A stretch of DNA of 64,000 nt, taken from assembly GCA_904066235.2 (NCBI GenBank), contig CAJFCV020000002.1:7936001-8000000 (forward strand). The letters run 5' to 3'. Positions 22,701 to 39,311 of the stretch are shown here, piece by piece. The stretch comes from Bursaphelenchus xylophilus (Eukaryota > Nematoda > Chromadorea > Rhabditida > Aphelenchoididae). The notes under the pieces are model-generated. The model was not told the origin of the DNA and made no database searches. It worked only from the letters and a program-made list of their open reading frames with translations. Each line of letters begins with the position of its first letter. Positions within the stretch are counted from its first letter, which is position 1. The position numbers and the translations under genes are program-made.

Positions 22701-25103
22701 ACAGCAAATGGAGTTAGTCATGCTTCCAGTTGTGACCAGATTGCTAATAACAGATCGAATGCGGCGGCTCAAATGATCGCCTCAGGCTTGGTGAATGCCA
22801 TTGAGGACACGAGTGGAAGACAGTTGTTGTCATTGGAAGATATTACAAGAAGTGTTTCGACGGGATGTGTGCCGCAGGTAAGGGAAGTTCAGAATCGGGA
22901 GAAATTACAAAAAATGGGCAATCTGAGGATGACATTTCTGAATACTTACAATTTTTTTGGATTGAAAATAAGCTTTGAGAGTAGCGCAAAGTTTATTAAA
23001 CTCTATTTTCAGTTGAACGGCGCCGAATGCACAGCCAATCTTTGTTACCATTTGATGTACCGTAGTATGGATGGTACTTGTAACAATCTGAGAAACTCTC
23101 TTCATGGAGCTTCCTTCCGACCGTATCTGCGTTTAATGCCCGCGGAATACGATGATGGAATTGGAGAGCCTGTTTGTAAGCCAAATTCCTTTTATCCAGC
23201 CTGTCTCATTTATGATGGGCACTACATATTTGGCAACTAATTTCAGCTTCAATCCGTCAAACCCGTCCCTCGGTCCGAGATGCCTCAAGAATTTTACTTT
23301 CAAGTTCTCAAGTCGTAACTCACGAATCTTTCAACTCATTGTTAATGCAATGGGGTCAATTTATGTCTCACGACATGGCCAGAACAACTCTGCAGCCTTC
23401 GGCAAATTGCCCAACTTGTGAGCCGATCCCAAGCAAATGTATTCCGGTGAAGATCTCGGACAAGGACACCAATTTCTCGTAAGTTAGGCCTACTTTTACG
23501 ACAATTTTATCCCATTTTAGATTCAAGGAAAAGAAATGTCTCAAGATCTCGCGATCTGCTCCAATTTGTGGAACCGGGCAGACAGCGCCTCGCCAACAAC
23601 TCAATGAGAACACCGCTTATGTTGACGGATCTCAAATCTATGGGTCCTCAATTAAAGACCTTCCCAAATTCCGTGATGGCCGCACTGGTTTCTTGAAGCT
23701 CTCTCACTTCAACAATATGAATGTCCTGCCGTTCGATGAGTCCAAATGTTCTAGTGCAACTCAATGTACTGCGTCGTTTGTTGCTGGAGATATCAGAGCC
23801 AATCTCTTCCTGGGATTGTCCTCTTTCCACATCATCTTTGCCAGAGAACATAACAGGTGAGTCTTGCGAGAATTTGTGGCGTTTTAAGCAAAGATATGGT
23901 CAAACTATGAGATTGTTTTATGATTCCAGAATCGCACGTGCCTTCCAACAAATGAATCCCTCCTGGAGTGGAGATCGTATCTTCCAAGAAGCCCGTAAAC
24001 TTGTCGGAGCCGAGATTCAGCACATTTTATACCGTGAATTCCTCCCTAAAATCCTCGGCTCTTCCATGGACAAACTCCTCGGCCCATACAAGGGATATGA
24101 CCCATCCGTTGACTCTACGATCTCCAATGTTTTCACAACCTCGGCCTATCGTTTCGGTCACGGTATGATCATGGAGAGATACCCTCGTCTGGACCAAGGA
24201 GGCCAGCCAATTCCCCACGGTCCATTTGACTTCGGCGACGGCGTCTTCAAATCAAACAAGATCCTGTTCGAGGGTGGTGTGGATCCGGTGATCCGAGGGC
24301 TGTGGTCAACGCAAGTCAAACGACCTCATCGAATGACACCCGCCATCACGGAGAGCATGTTCGGAAGGTAAACAAATTGTTTTTATTTTGTTTGCTTTAG
24401 GGGATGTTGGAGATTAAAAATCGAAAACTAAAATTGCCATCCAGTCTAAAAAATTTTGGAAATTGCTGACTAATGCATAAAAATAAATAATTCATCGATT
24501 TCAGTACCGATCTCGGCTCAGTCAACATCATGAGAGGCCGCGAACATGGTATTGCCTCCTACAATAAATGGAGAAAATTCTGCGGAATGCCTCAGGCAGG
24601 GTCTTTCGACGAACTCAAGGATCAGATCCTGGATCCCAGCATTCGATCAGCGTTGTCTCAGAACTTCAAATCACCAGGTAATCTTATCCTTTCAGGCCAA
24701 TAATTTAATTCAGATGACCTTGATTTATATGTCGGAGCAATGGTTGAGGATCCCGTTGTTGGTGGACTGGTTGGGTCCACTTTGGCCTGTATTCTTGGAG
24801 ATCAATTCCGGAGGACGAGAGATGGAGATAGGTGAGAATTTCGGATAATAAATAGAGATTATGACTTTAAAAATATTCTTTATGACATTTACCCTATTTT
24901 TTTGCAGATTCTACTTTGAGAACCCTGGAGTTTTCACTCCAGCCCAGCTGGCCGAAGTCCGTAAGACTCGTCTCTCGAAGATCTTCTGTGAGAACGGGGA
25001 CAACATAAACGAAGTTCCCGGAGATGCCTTCGTGACTCCCAAAAATGGCCTGGTTCCTTGCAGTCAGCTGCCCAGCATTGACTTGTCCAAATGGAAGGAG
25101 TGA
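19709..25103 (+). CDS. Secreted ShK-domain heme peroxidase, second copy, 10 exons
   Basis: Exons 19709-19769, 20634-20813, 22465-22877, 23013-23175, 23247-23478, 23521-23856, 23930-24367, 24505-24677, 24714-24831 and 24908-25103 join in phase to 769 aa. Order: signal peptide (about 1-25), one ShK domain (about 41-77, with CCDQHEWCRFW), a Ser/Thr-rich linker, then the peroxidase domain from about 190. Motifs: RSMDGTCNNL, WGQFMSHDM (distal His near 314), GDIRANLF (catalytic Arg), REHNR and YRFGHGM (proximal His). It has the same domain plan as the 5759-9186 gene with one ShK fewer, so the two are paralogues. The heme-ester positions are Ser (for Asp) and Leu (for Glu), as also altered in the first copy. 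Intron 2 (1.65 kb) holds a palindromic element with a tRNA-like core. Likely role is oxidative cross-linking of cuticle or other extracellular matrix, inferred from the family. Confidence 0.93.
21643..22236. mobile_element. Fold-back element in intron of the second peroxidase
   Basis: Arms 21643-21769 and 22111-22236 are near-perfect reverse complements (about 127 bp), starting ACAAGGAAAGTACTTTTATG on the left. The 340-bp loop contains a tRNA-like sequence. No coding frame in the loop looks like a transposase. Together this is a composite of a fold-back element and a tRNA-derived unit, non-autonomous. Confidence 0.8.
21852..21933 (+). pseudogene. tRNA-like sequence (Ser/Leu type) within a fold-back element
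   Basis: A good A box (TGGCCGAGTGG) and a B box (GGGTTCGATTT) are spaced as in a long-variable-arm tRNA. The acceptor ends do not pair well (the 3' side runs CCCTTTTGGGCT), so it is not a functional tRNA. It is probably a tRNA pseudogene or SINE head carried by the surrounding inverted repeat. Confidence 0.6.
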
Positions 25104-26438
25104 TTCCGCTCCTTTCTATCTATTCTTAATTATGTTATTAACTGCCAAATCGTATTTTAAGCCTTTCAATTCTCTCGATTCAACAGCCCTAGCTCCGTCT
25201 AAGTCTGCCGACCTCATTCATTGGCTCAAAAACCTATAAAAGTCGATAATCTCGCCGAAATCAATGATATTTTCTGGTAGTTAATACTGTGGTATCTTGA
25301 GCGCGACTTGCTGACTTATTGTAAACTCACTAATTTTATAATAATTAGGTGGTTTTTGTTTTAAAAACTAGCCAAAGTCCTATTTTATTGTTGTATTTTC
25401 GTCTTGCCGCAATTTGGCCATGGTATTTATGGTCAAAAACGGGTATCTTGTGGTGTTCTTCTGGCGGATTTACTTACATATTTACATGTCCTCACCCGGT
25501 TATAAAATAAACTTCAAATTACACAATCAAAACACTTTTTAACGACTTTAATTTTATTGTTAGATGGATTAAGTCATCACAAATACGAATAACTTCCGAA
25601 TTCAATGCAAAACTGGCTCACAATGGCGATAAAGTCCAATGATATAGGTATTGTTTCTCTCGGATGTACAATTTTAATCTGAAGCGAGTATCAAAAGTCG
25701 AGAAATCCTTGGAGACGGCGGTTTCTCGAATCCTCCAAAGAGTAAAGCCGATTAAAGAAAAAAACCTTTCATTTTACCGTATGTAATATAAATTTCAGAC
25801 GGTCGGATGTCACGGGTTTCTGTTCGTAGCATGATGATTGTTGTCGCATTTTACCGAGGGTTATTAACCGAGGAGATTGTGGACCTACGAAAAGAGACAA
25901 AACGGAGGTCATCTGATGGCTTGCTATTGTTTTTTAGTTGGTCTTTATTTATTAATTGGTGATTTCTCGAGGTGCCACGCTCATGATTATTTATAAATTA
26001 GTATGCGTAAACTGCCTAAGCACATCATCAACTCTGAAGCTTTGTTTTTTACAAACGCTTCCAAGATATTCGACGATTTTTCTGATAAAACATCAAGAAA
26101 AGAGGAAGAAATTTGGCCAAAGAAGAAGCCTCTCAATTTTCCTAGAAGAGAGTGTTCTAAATTATGAACCGATTTCGACCCAATTCTCCCTGCCGTACGT
26201 CAAACAATTCCCTTGTCGGCAAAGTGCAACCCAAGCTAATGTATTCCAAATATCATCTCAACTTTTAGCGCGAGTACTTGCCCTTCCACCACCACGCCCG
26301 ACTATATTGTTCATGCCAATTTAAAACGGTCGTATCGTTCTCCTGCTTGTATAATACATAGTTATTAAAATATCATTGCTACCTGCAGTTGAGCGTTCAA
26401 ACTTCATGTCGCAAACATGTAATTAGGTTTTTAGCCTC
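25104..26438. other. Intergenic; upstream region of first SRT receptor
   Basis: About 1.3 kb with no gene. The block at about 25645-25762 (containing ATGTACAATTTTAATCTG) is clearly similar to about 28806-28900 upstream of the second receptor, so it was duplicated with the gene and may hold shared regulatory sequence. Between this block and the ATG the first copy has about 680 extra bases absent from the second. Confidence 0.55.
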
Positions 26439-27969
26439 ATGGAGAAGTTCCTTTTCGACAAAGTTGGCTACGATGCCATGTACAACTGCACGCTTTTCCC
26501 GACAGAGCAATGGCACAAATTTGGGTATCCCAACAAGATCATTGGGACCATTTATATGTTCATTGGAGTAACATACGAAGTGCTGTACTTCCCATGTCTA
26601 TGTGTAATGTCAACGAACAAGTTCTTGAAGCTGTCTTGCTACAAAATCATGTTCTTCCTAGGTAGGATGGAAGCGATTGCATAACATTGTTCAGGGATCA
26701 TTGATATGGCTTGTATTTCGATTAATTCCATTATGGCCGGGTACTTCGCTTGGCATGGGACTGTTTTCTGCGATTATCCGGTTACTATGTATGTCAGCGG
26801 AGCCATTTCCACAGGTAAGGATTTGTGTTCTAAAAGGGTTTTTCCGCGACACAAATCATTTTTTTCGGCGGCGATGAAATTTTCGAATCATTGTGCTCAT
26901 TACGACAAAAATTTCACCGAACTCTTGCCAAGTTGGCTGTCATAAGGTGCTTCCCGGTATCCTAACCAAATGTATCGTCGACCCATGGTTTTTTTGACTG
27001 GAGCAGACCATTGTAACTCAGTTTCGAAAGAGGGAAAATCCAATTCTAGGACTCTGGTGCGCCGCCTGTATGACATGTATGATCCTGGCGATGAACCGAT
27101 GTTGCGATTTACTCAAGTCCGAATGGATGGAATACTTTTTCCAGGGATGGAAAACCTACGCCTGGCTGTTGGCCCCAACCCTCTACGGCTCCTACTTCGC
27201 AATCTTTACCCCTCCAGTCATCTTCACCTCAATTTATGACGGCGCTTTCTTCGATCCTTTCGTTGGAATGCCCGTTTCTGATAAGGAAAAGGTCAGTCTG
27301 ATATCATCAAAACTAATAACAGTTCAGTATACAAGTATTCCCCATACCGTCAACAATGTGACAGTGATCATCGTCTTATGCATTTCTTACACCAGCATCT
27401 GCATCTACGTCTGTATGAAAACTCATTCCATCAGTGGGAACAGTGGGATGAACACGTTGCAAAAGCAGGTAACTCTTGATGTCAAGCCTCAGCTTCAGTT
27501 CTACACTCAAATATCCAATCAAATTACAGCTAATTGCTCAAGCCACCCTAATCTGCCTCTTGATCTTTGCCGCCTCTTCCGTCTACGTTCTTATGCAATT
27601 TGTTGAACTTTCTGGTTATATGGTAATTCTCGGGCAAATCAGTTGGCAATCCAGTCATGGTAAGTTTTTTTTTTAATTTTTTTATTTCAATTTTGCCTCC
27701 GTTCCAACTGAAGACAAGGTACACTTCATTTTCTAGCATTTTCTGATTTCCCTGAAACCGAGATAATCCGCTCCCTTCACTTTTCAGGAGGTACCGTATT
27801 CATTTACCTTTTCCTCAACAAAACAATGAGAACAGAGATTCGAGCCACTTTCCTCCCACGATTCCTTCAGAAAAATAGGCATCAAACGTTTGTAACAGAC
27901 GTTGGAATTGGAACCAATCCGCAGAAATCGACAAGCAAGTCCACCGGGAACTCAGCGTTCATGATATGA
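26439..27969 (+). CDS. Seven-transmembrane chemoreceptor, SRT class (copy 1)
   Basis: Exons 26439-26661, 26695-26814, 27050-27291, 27328-27468, 27530-27659 and 27788-27969 give 345 aa. The protein has an extracellular N-terminus, about seven hydrophobic segments, and motifs typical of the nematode Srt family: YFPCL, SCYKIMFFLG then DMACISINS, FCDYP, and HTVNN before TM6. The fourth intron is only 36 nt; if it is retained the frame stays open and adds 12 residues (VSLISSKLITVQ). Likely a chemosensory neuron receptor of unknown ligand. It forms a tandem pair with the gene at 28962; exon lengths match except the last, and a 95-bp stretch (27256-27350) is identical to 29655-29749. The start ATG aligns with the start of copy 2. 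Confidence 0.88.
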
Positions 27970-28961
27970 AAAGAGCACAGGCATATTATATAAGGTGGTG
28001 GTGCAATAAGAATTCATGCTCATGTGATGGTATCTCGATAATAAAATGAACTTTCTAATGTTGTTTCATGTTGATAACATAAAATGTTTGGAATGAGGAT
28101 CACAAATTGGTAAACAGATACTCAATGAAGATGCTCGTTGTGTATCTACGTATTGTTTGCCACCAAATAAAAAAGTGTGGAGATTTCATAGGGCCTCATT
28201 CACTTTTCATGAGTTACCTAAATTTAGGAGGCTGATGTCAACAATGTTATTCTTATTTGATTGGCGTAACGCAAACTATTTTACGTAGGCGACTTTAAAA
28301 ATTTTTATAATATTGCGTCATAAAAAGTAGCCAATAGTTTTATAAATAAAATTATTTACTCCCTGGGACCTGGAACCTCAATACTATTTGTCCTTGGTCC
28401 GTAGGGGCCCCCATATGCCGTACGTTGTCTTCCCCTATGTTCTATCTTCGTAGGGTCTCACCCCGTACGTACATGTACAGTCTCCCCAAATTACTGCTGG
28501 CCCTATTAAAACAAAATTTTGATTTGATGATTTTCTGTTAGAATCTGTAATCATTTGGGAGCCGAGTCATAGGGTTCAGTCCTTTGAGGTTCGGCCAGGC
28601 ATTCCCCAAAGATGCTGTAGACTCTACCTCGTTGCAAAACTTATCTTGTTCCAAAAGGTCCTCCCTTTCACGCCACTATTCAGACTTGTCTGATCCTTTT
28701 AAACCACTGTTACTCAAAACCATCAACAAATAAAATAAATTCTAAAGGCATAAACTATAAAATAATCTCCATAGAAAATCAATCCTCACTAATGGAATTA
28801 AGGTATAACTTGTACAATTTTAATCTGGAAGAGCAGACTCAAAAGTTAAGAAAGCCCTGGAGACGGGCTTAACTCAGCACTAAACCCGATTAACTAAAGC
28901 GGCGACTCCACCATATCCCTATACCTTCTCTGTAGCCATCAGTTGTTCAGTCTGTTAGGAC
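27970..28961. other. Intergenic between the two SRT receptors
   Basis: About 1 kb. It contains the duplicated upstream block (about 28806-28900) that matches the flank of copy 1. No exon, RNA gene or transposon with defined ends was found. Confidence 0.5.
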
Positions 28962-30293
28962 ATGGAGAAGTTTTTGTTTGATCCAACCGGCTATGAAGCT
29001 CTATACAACTGTACCTTGTATTCAGCCAAGCAATGGCATACTTTTGGCAGGGAGAATAAACTTGTTGGAGGAATTTATATGACTATTGGCTTCATTTATG
29101 AGATACTGTATTTCCCCTGTCTATATGTCATGTCTTCAAAAAAATTTTTGAGACTTTCTTGCTACAAAATCATGTTCTTCCTAGGTAGGTTGGAAGCCCT
29201 TGTATAAGATTGTTTAGGCATCATTGACATGGCTTGTATTTCGATTAACTCAATCATGGCGGGTTATTTTGCATGGCATGGGTCTGTTTTTTGTGATTAC
29301 CCGGTTGCTATGTATGTCAGTGGAGCTATTTCTACAGGTAAGAATTTGCTTCTCGGGTTCACAAAATGTCCGAAAATTTCATCTTTTTCTTGACTAGAAA
29401 AATCCCGCTACAACCCACCTTCCTCGAAAAAGTTATATTTCCTTTCAGGCTTATGGTGCACAGCTTGTATGACTTGCATGATCTTAGCACTGAACCGATG
29501 CTGCGATTTGCTCAAGCCAGAATGGATGGAGCACTTTTTCCAAGGATCTAAGGCCTACTTTTGGCTCCTGGCCCCAACGTTATACGGTCTCTATTTCGCC
29601 GTCTTTACACCACCAGTTGTCTTCACCTCAATTTATGACGGCGCTTTCTTCGACCCTTTCGTTGGAATGCCCGTTTCTGATAAGGAAAAGGTCAGTCTGA
29701 TATCATCAAAACTAATAACAGTTCAGTATACAAGTATTCCCCATACCGTAAACAATGTAACTGTTATCATCGTTCTTTGCGTCTCTTATACCAGCATCTG
29801 CATCTTCGTTTGTATGAAAACTCATTCGGTCGCTGGAAACAGTGGGATGAACACATTGCAAATACAGGTAACTGGTACTATCTTTCACTAAACCCATTTC
29901 TAAAATCAAATTACAGCTGATTGCACAAGCCACTCTCATCTGCTCCTTGATCTTTGCCGCCGCGACCGTTTATGTGCTGATGCAATTTATGGAACTTACC
30001 GGTTATATGGTAGTTATTGGACAAATTAGTTGGCAGTCTAGTCACGGTTTGTTATTAAATTCTTCTTTTTTCTAACTGCACTTCCTCTCCAAGTCTCCTC
30101 ATCCAATCAAATTTCAGGAGGTACCGTATTCATTTACCTCTTCTTGAATAAGAGCATGAGAACGGAAATTCGGGCGACTTTTTGCCCTCGATGCTTGAGC
30201 CGACCAAAACATCAGACTTTCATTGCCACGACTGGAATCAACCCGCCGAAAACAAACAGCAAATCAACAGGAGGGTCCGCTTTTATGATTTAG
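28962..30293 (+). CDS. Seven-transmembrane chemoreceptor, SRT class (copy 2)
   Basis: Exons 28962-29184, 29218-29337, 29449-29690, 29727-29867, 29917-30046 and 30118-30293 give 343 aa. The first five exons have exactly the same lengths and phases as in the copy at 26439 (223, 120, 242, 141, 130 nt). It shows the same motifs (SCYKIMFFLG, DMACISINS, FCDYP, HTVNN). The 36-nt fourth intron is shared and identical in sequence; retention would give 355 aa. Both copies end with a serine/threonine-rich tail and a final FMI, which may be a conserved C-terminal signal. Recent tandem duplicates, probably expressed in chemosensory neurons. Confidence 0.88.
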
Positions 30294-30465
30294 AGTACCG
30301 TCTCAGGTATTGAAATTTTAACTTTGGAAAATTAAACGCAACATTTGACGTAAAAAAAACGATTTTAAGTACAAACTATGGGAAATTTTGGGGAATAAAC
30401 CGTTTTCAAAAATCCATGACATTTCTACATGAAAGTTTTATTATCAAAAGGATCACATATCTTTT

Positions 30466-35809
<5,344 letters not shown>

Positions 35810-37318
35810 CGTTTCTCAGATCCCCACTTACAGAGACACCTCAAAAATAAGAAAATCAGCGAGGAAATGGGAGTCTTGATGTTTTGCCGAGGAAGATTAC
35901 TCGCCGATGACCTTGTTGCCTCCTTGCTGCACAAATTTACTCGGGGATATCTGTGTCGAGGGCGATCCTTACAAAAGCGAGACTGATAATGAGGGAAAAA
36001 GAAGTTAGAGGGAGTCAAAATACAGTTTATAAATTGCTTTAACTATAAGAGGATGTTACTTTCAGAAGCAAAAAAGGCGGTACTTCTATTCTAATATGAT
36101 GGTACTTCTAATATGATTTTAGACACCTCTGAATGGGAGATGGAATAGTATTACCTTATAATTTTATATTATAGTACCTAATCTTTCACCCGACACTGCA
36201 AAAACAAACGTCGCATCTCAAAGTTAACATTCCGAAAATTCAAAATCCCCGCACCAACCCTCAGAAAGCGTATAGTCAACAAGTGGACTCCATCCGCGGC
36301 TGGATGGAATATCCGAGATAATAGAATTGGAACGGAAATCAATTTTGTTTGGATATTTGTTCCCGCAAACATGTAATTTGAGATGAAACGGAGTATGGGC
36401 TTACCTCATATGCCATTTCACATTCGACCAAACCTCTAATATCCCGAGGGCCATCCAAAAACACCAGGATTCGCAGTGTCAAGATGGATCTTTGATTCCA
36501 ACCAAATCCAGATTGTTACAGTGTACTTCTTTGTCAACCAAATTCTGCTCGTTCATGCCAAAGACCTCCCGAGTAAGCTTCCGAATGCGAATGACATTAC
36601 CGTCGAGTTCATCGGTGGGAACTTGACGCATCTTCTGGAAATCCCCAAGAAAGCTCCGGCGTTATGCGTTGTCGGCTCAAAATATTGAAATTTGGCAGTG
36701 TAAAAATGGCTTGTCCCAACCTTAGCCATCCAACACTTCGGAAAGATTGATCAGTATCTATACATACATACTGTATACATGTATGTTCGGGTAAAAATCA
36801 GGAAGGCAGGTTCTACCCTGTAAAATGAGAAACGATAAAATTAGAAATGCTCTCACACCATCAATTATCAATTTTGATCAATTTCTATTAGTGTCCAGTT
36901 CAAAAGATTCTTTTTGACAATTGTAAATATTTTCGGTTGAAAAGACCATGTCGTACGGTGAAATGTGTCCGTGGAAGATAATGAATATGCTAAACGCCTG
37001 CGAATTTGTAAAAAATATGTCTCAAGTAGTCTCAGAATGGTCTAATCACAATCATTTTACGGAAATTAACCGATTTTGCAAAGTTTTATTGGACCAAACC
37101 GGTCGCGCCGAGCTGCGCCCGACAGTTTACACGAAGGAACAGAATTTTTTTTGCTACGTATTACTCAACGTTGTGCGTTTTCTCTCGGTTTTCTCTGCTC
37201 TTTTCCTCTCGACCTCTTCGGTTCTTGACCACGTCGACATACATTGATAACTATATATTATACCTCTATTTCAGGTGTTTCTGATCGAACTTGTGGCCAA
37301 AGCCGAACAAAATACAGA
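35810..37318. other. Region between beta-tubulin and RER1, mostly non-coding
   Basis: About 1.5 kb. It holds the presumed tubulin promoter (minus strand) and the RER1 5' region, including a possible trans- or cis-splice acceptor (ctatttcag at about 37274) upstream of the RER1 ATG. An ambiguous coding-like block at 36178-36661 is listed separately. A frame at 36948-37247 lacks splice or family support. Confidence 0.5.
36178..36661 (-). pseudogene. Coding-like block with apparent frameshift, unknown protein
   Basis: On the minus strand one frame is open from about 36661 down to a TGA near 36480 and reads like protein (it includes RQVPTDELDGNVIRIRKL and EVHCNNLDLVG). From about 36500 a second frame continues (ILVFLDGPRDIRGLVECEM) to a good donor at 36404, and splices in phase to a 6-codon final exon 36195-36178 ending in TAG. 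Joining the parts requires a shift of one base or an unseen intron. The plus strand is also open over 36476-36688, so strand is not certain. It could be the decayed 3' part of a gene, or a real gene with an assembly error. Confidence 0.35.
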
Positions 37319-38703
37319 ATGGAGAGTGATATCCGCGATCAGCCAACCGCTCCCTCTCGATTCATGCAGTTCCTAGCAATAGTAAGTTTAATTTTTGTTG
37401 TTTATCTCTGTTTTAGGTAAGTTCGAATGGTTTTTGATGGTTTAGAGATGAAGAAATTTAAACATTGACGCTTTTTCTGTGTAGACCAATACTTTGCGCT
37501 GAATGTCTCAAAAAACTTTCGATATTTTTTTTCGTTGAGGTCCAGCATTTTATTGTTTATCGCAGCTTTGCTGTTTTAGAAGTATTAAATATTTGAAGTA
37601 GCAACGGGGGTTCGATATTTTTATTGCGTGAGAAGGGCAAATAGTGTTGTTGGGGCGTTTACCTTTTTGTTTTCAGAACTACCAGTATTACTTGGACAGG
37701 CTTACCCCCTATACCACTGTCCGATGGGTAATTGCAATCAGCTTTGTTTTCCTGTTCTGTTGGAGAATCTTCCACATTCAAGGGTTCTACATTGTTACTT
37801 ACGCCTTGTTCATCTATTATCTCAACCTTTTCTTACAGTTCTTGTCTCCGAAGATTGATCCGGCCTTTGATTTCGACAGTGATGGTAAGGATTATATTAT
37901 TTTGTGGTTTTTGGTTTTTAGGTACCTTAAATCAACTGATTGTTAATTGCCGAAGATGGGTAATGAGCTTTTGTTAATGTTTTTGTGTTTTAGATGAAGG
38001 ACCGGCTCTGCCCAAGAGTAATAACGAGGAATTCCGGCCGTTTATGCGTCGATTACCCGAGTTCAAGTTCTGGTAAGTGTTTCGTCCTGTGTTGATATTG
38101 GGATTTTAGTGTTGGTTAAATCTAATGGGCGTACTATGATTACTCTTTTTGTTTATGAGTTTCTCTTGTTTTGCTGGGTGACCTGGCACCTTTCCGTTGT
38201 ATTTTTAGTAAGACGGTGGTATAATTTCAGGTTGAGTACGATGAAATCAACTGCATTTGCCATCTCACTGACGTTCTTCGATATCTTTGATGTGCCAGTA
38301 TTCTGGCCGATCTTGGTCATGTACTTCTTCTTCTTGACCTTCCTCACGTTGAAGAGACAAATTATGGTAAGCATAGATAACATATTATTTTCGAGATTTT
38401 GGGACTTTTATTTGTTTCATCAGATTTTGTATATAATCCCGGTCTAATTTCAGCACATGATAAAGTACCGCTACATTCCGTTCACCTTCGGCAAACCTCG
38501 ACCGGGCGCATCGGGCAAAGTTGTTTTAGGCTGATCACGCCTCAACTGACGATCCCCATTTTCAGCATCACCAAGCCAATCGGGTCGCACCAGCCGAGCC
38601 ATCTCCCCTGCTCCAGCCCCAAGTTGTTCCCAATCCAGTCCCCGCCTACCAACCTCCCCCTCCCCAAATCTTTAAACCCACTATCCCTCCCCCCACTTTG
38701 TAA
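37319..38703 (+). CDS. rer-1: RER1 homologue, Golgi-to-ER retrieval receptor, 6 exons
   Basis: Exons 37319-37381, 37677-37884, 37994-38072, 38231-38366, 38454-38522 and 38566-38703 give 230 aa. It has four hydrophobic segments in two pairs and RER1 motifs: YQYYLDRLTPYT, RWV, IYYLNLF, LPEFKFW, FFDIFDVPVFWPI and the IKYRYIPF near the end. RER1 recycles between cis-Golgi and ER and returns escaped ER membrane proteins and unassembled subunits through polar residues in their membrane segments. The family is usually just under 200 aa; the extra length is a Pro-rich cytosolic tail encoded by the last exon. The fifth donor could be 3 or 0 bases earlier (AAA|gtt or AAAGTT|gtt), changing one codon. 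Confidence 0.95.
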
Positions 38704-39311
38704 GAGTAAAGTGTCTGTGATGTTGTGCCGGATAGGTTTTGTATTCGAACTGCTAATGTTGTACTCATCTTGGTTATTTTTCGACTCTGCTCCAAATTAT
38801 TTATAGGTTTAGTCTGTGGATGTACAAGGTGTATATAAGGATGCTTTTGGGGTTGGAAAAAGGGGTGTCTGTTTTCTGAGGGTAGCTTTGTGTCAAATTT
38901 TGTGTTGGTCCCCTCTTGCCATACTTTTTGACATCAAAAATTTCTTGTTGTAGTGGGCCTTTATATTATCCTTGTATATGACGTACTTCTTGGTCGTCTG
39001 GTAGCTATGTTTTAATAACTTAGTTTCCCGTTAATCTTCTTTCCTTACCTATGGCGGGGATATGGATTCAAGAATGGATGTTACAGTAATCTGATGGCTC
39101 CTCTCCCCTTTTTCTCTGTCGAAGTTCGTATCTCCCTTTGATTATTATTTATACGTAATAAAGCGAATATATTGTCTTGGTTTATTAGTCTTATTACATA
39201 CGAAAGGTTGGTTACAACACCAAACTACTTAACTTTTGACTTTTTGGAGCAATGAGAGAGGTAAGGCGAAAAGGACATACGAAAAATATTACAATAGGTG
39301 GTATTCTTATA
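38704..39311. other. 3' flanks of converging genes
   Basis: About 0.6 kb between the stops of RER1 (plus) and the PAN-domain gene (minus). A canonical AATAAA at 39157-39162 on the plus strand could end the RER1 transcript. No gene seen. Confidence 0.5.

Noticed and set aside
36948..37247. 99-codon plus-strand frame upstream of RER1
   Set aside because: It lies in the RER1 5' region, has no donor or acceptor in phase, and its second half is low-complexity Phe/Leu/Ser.
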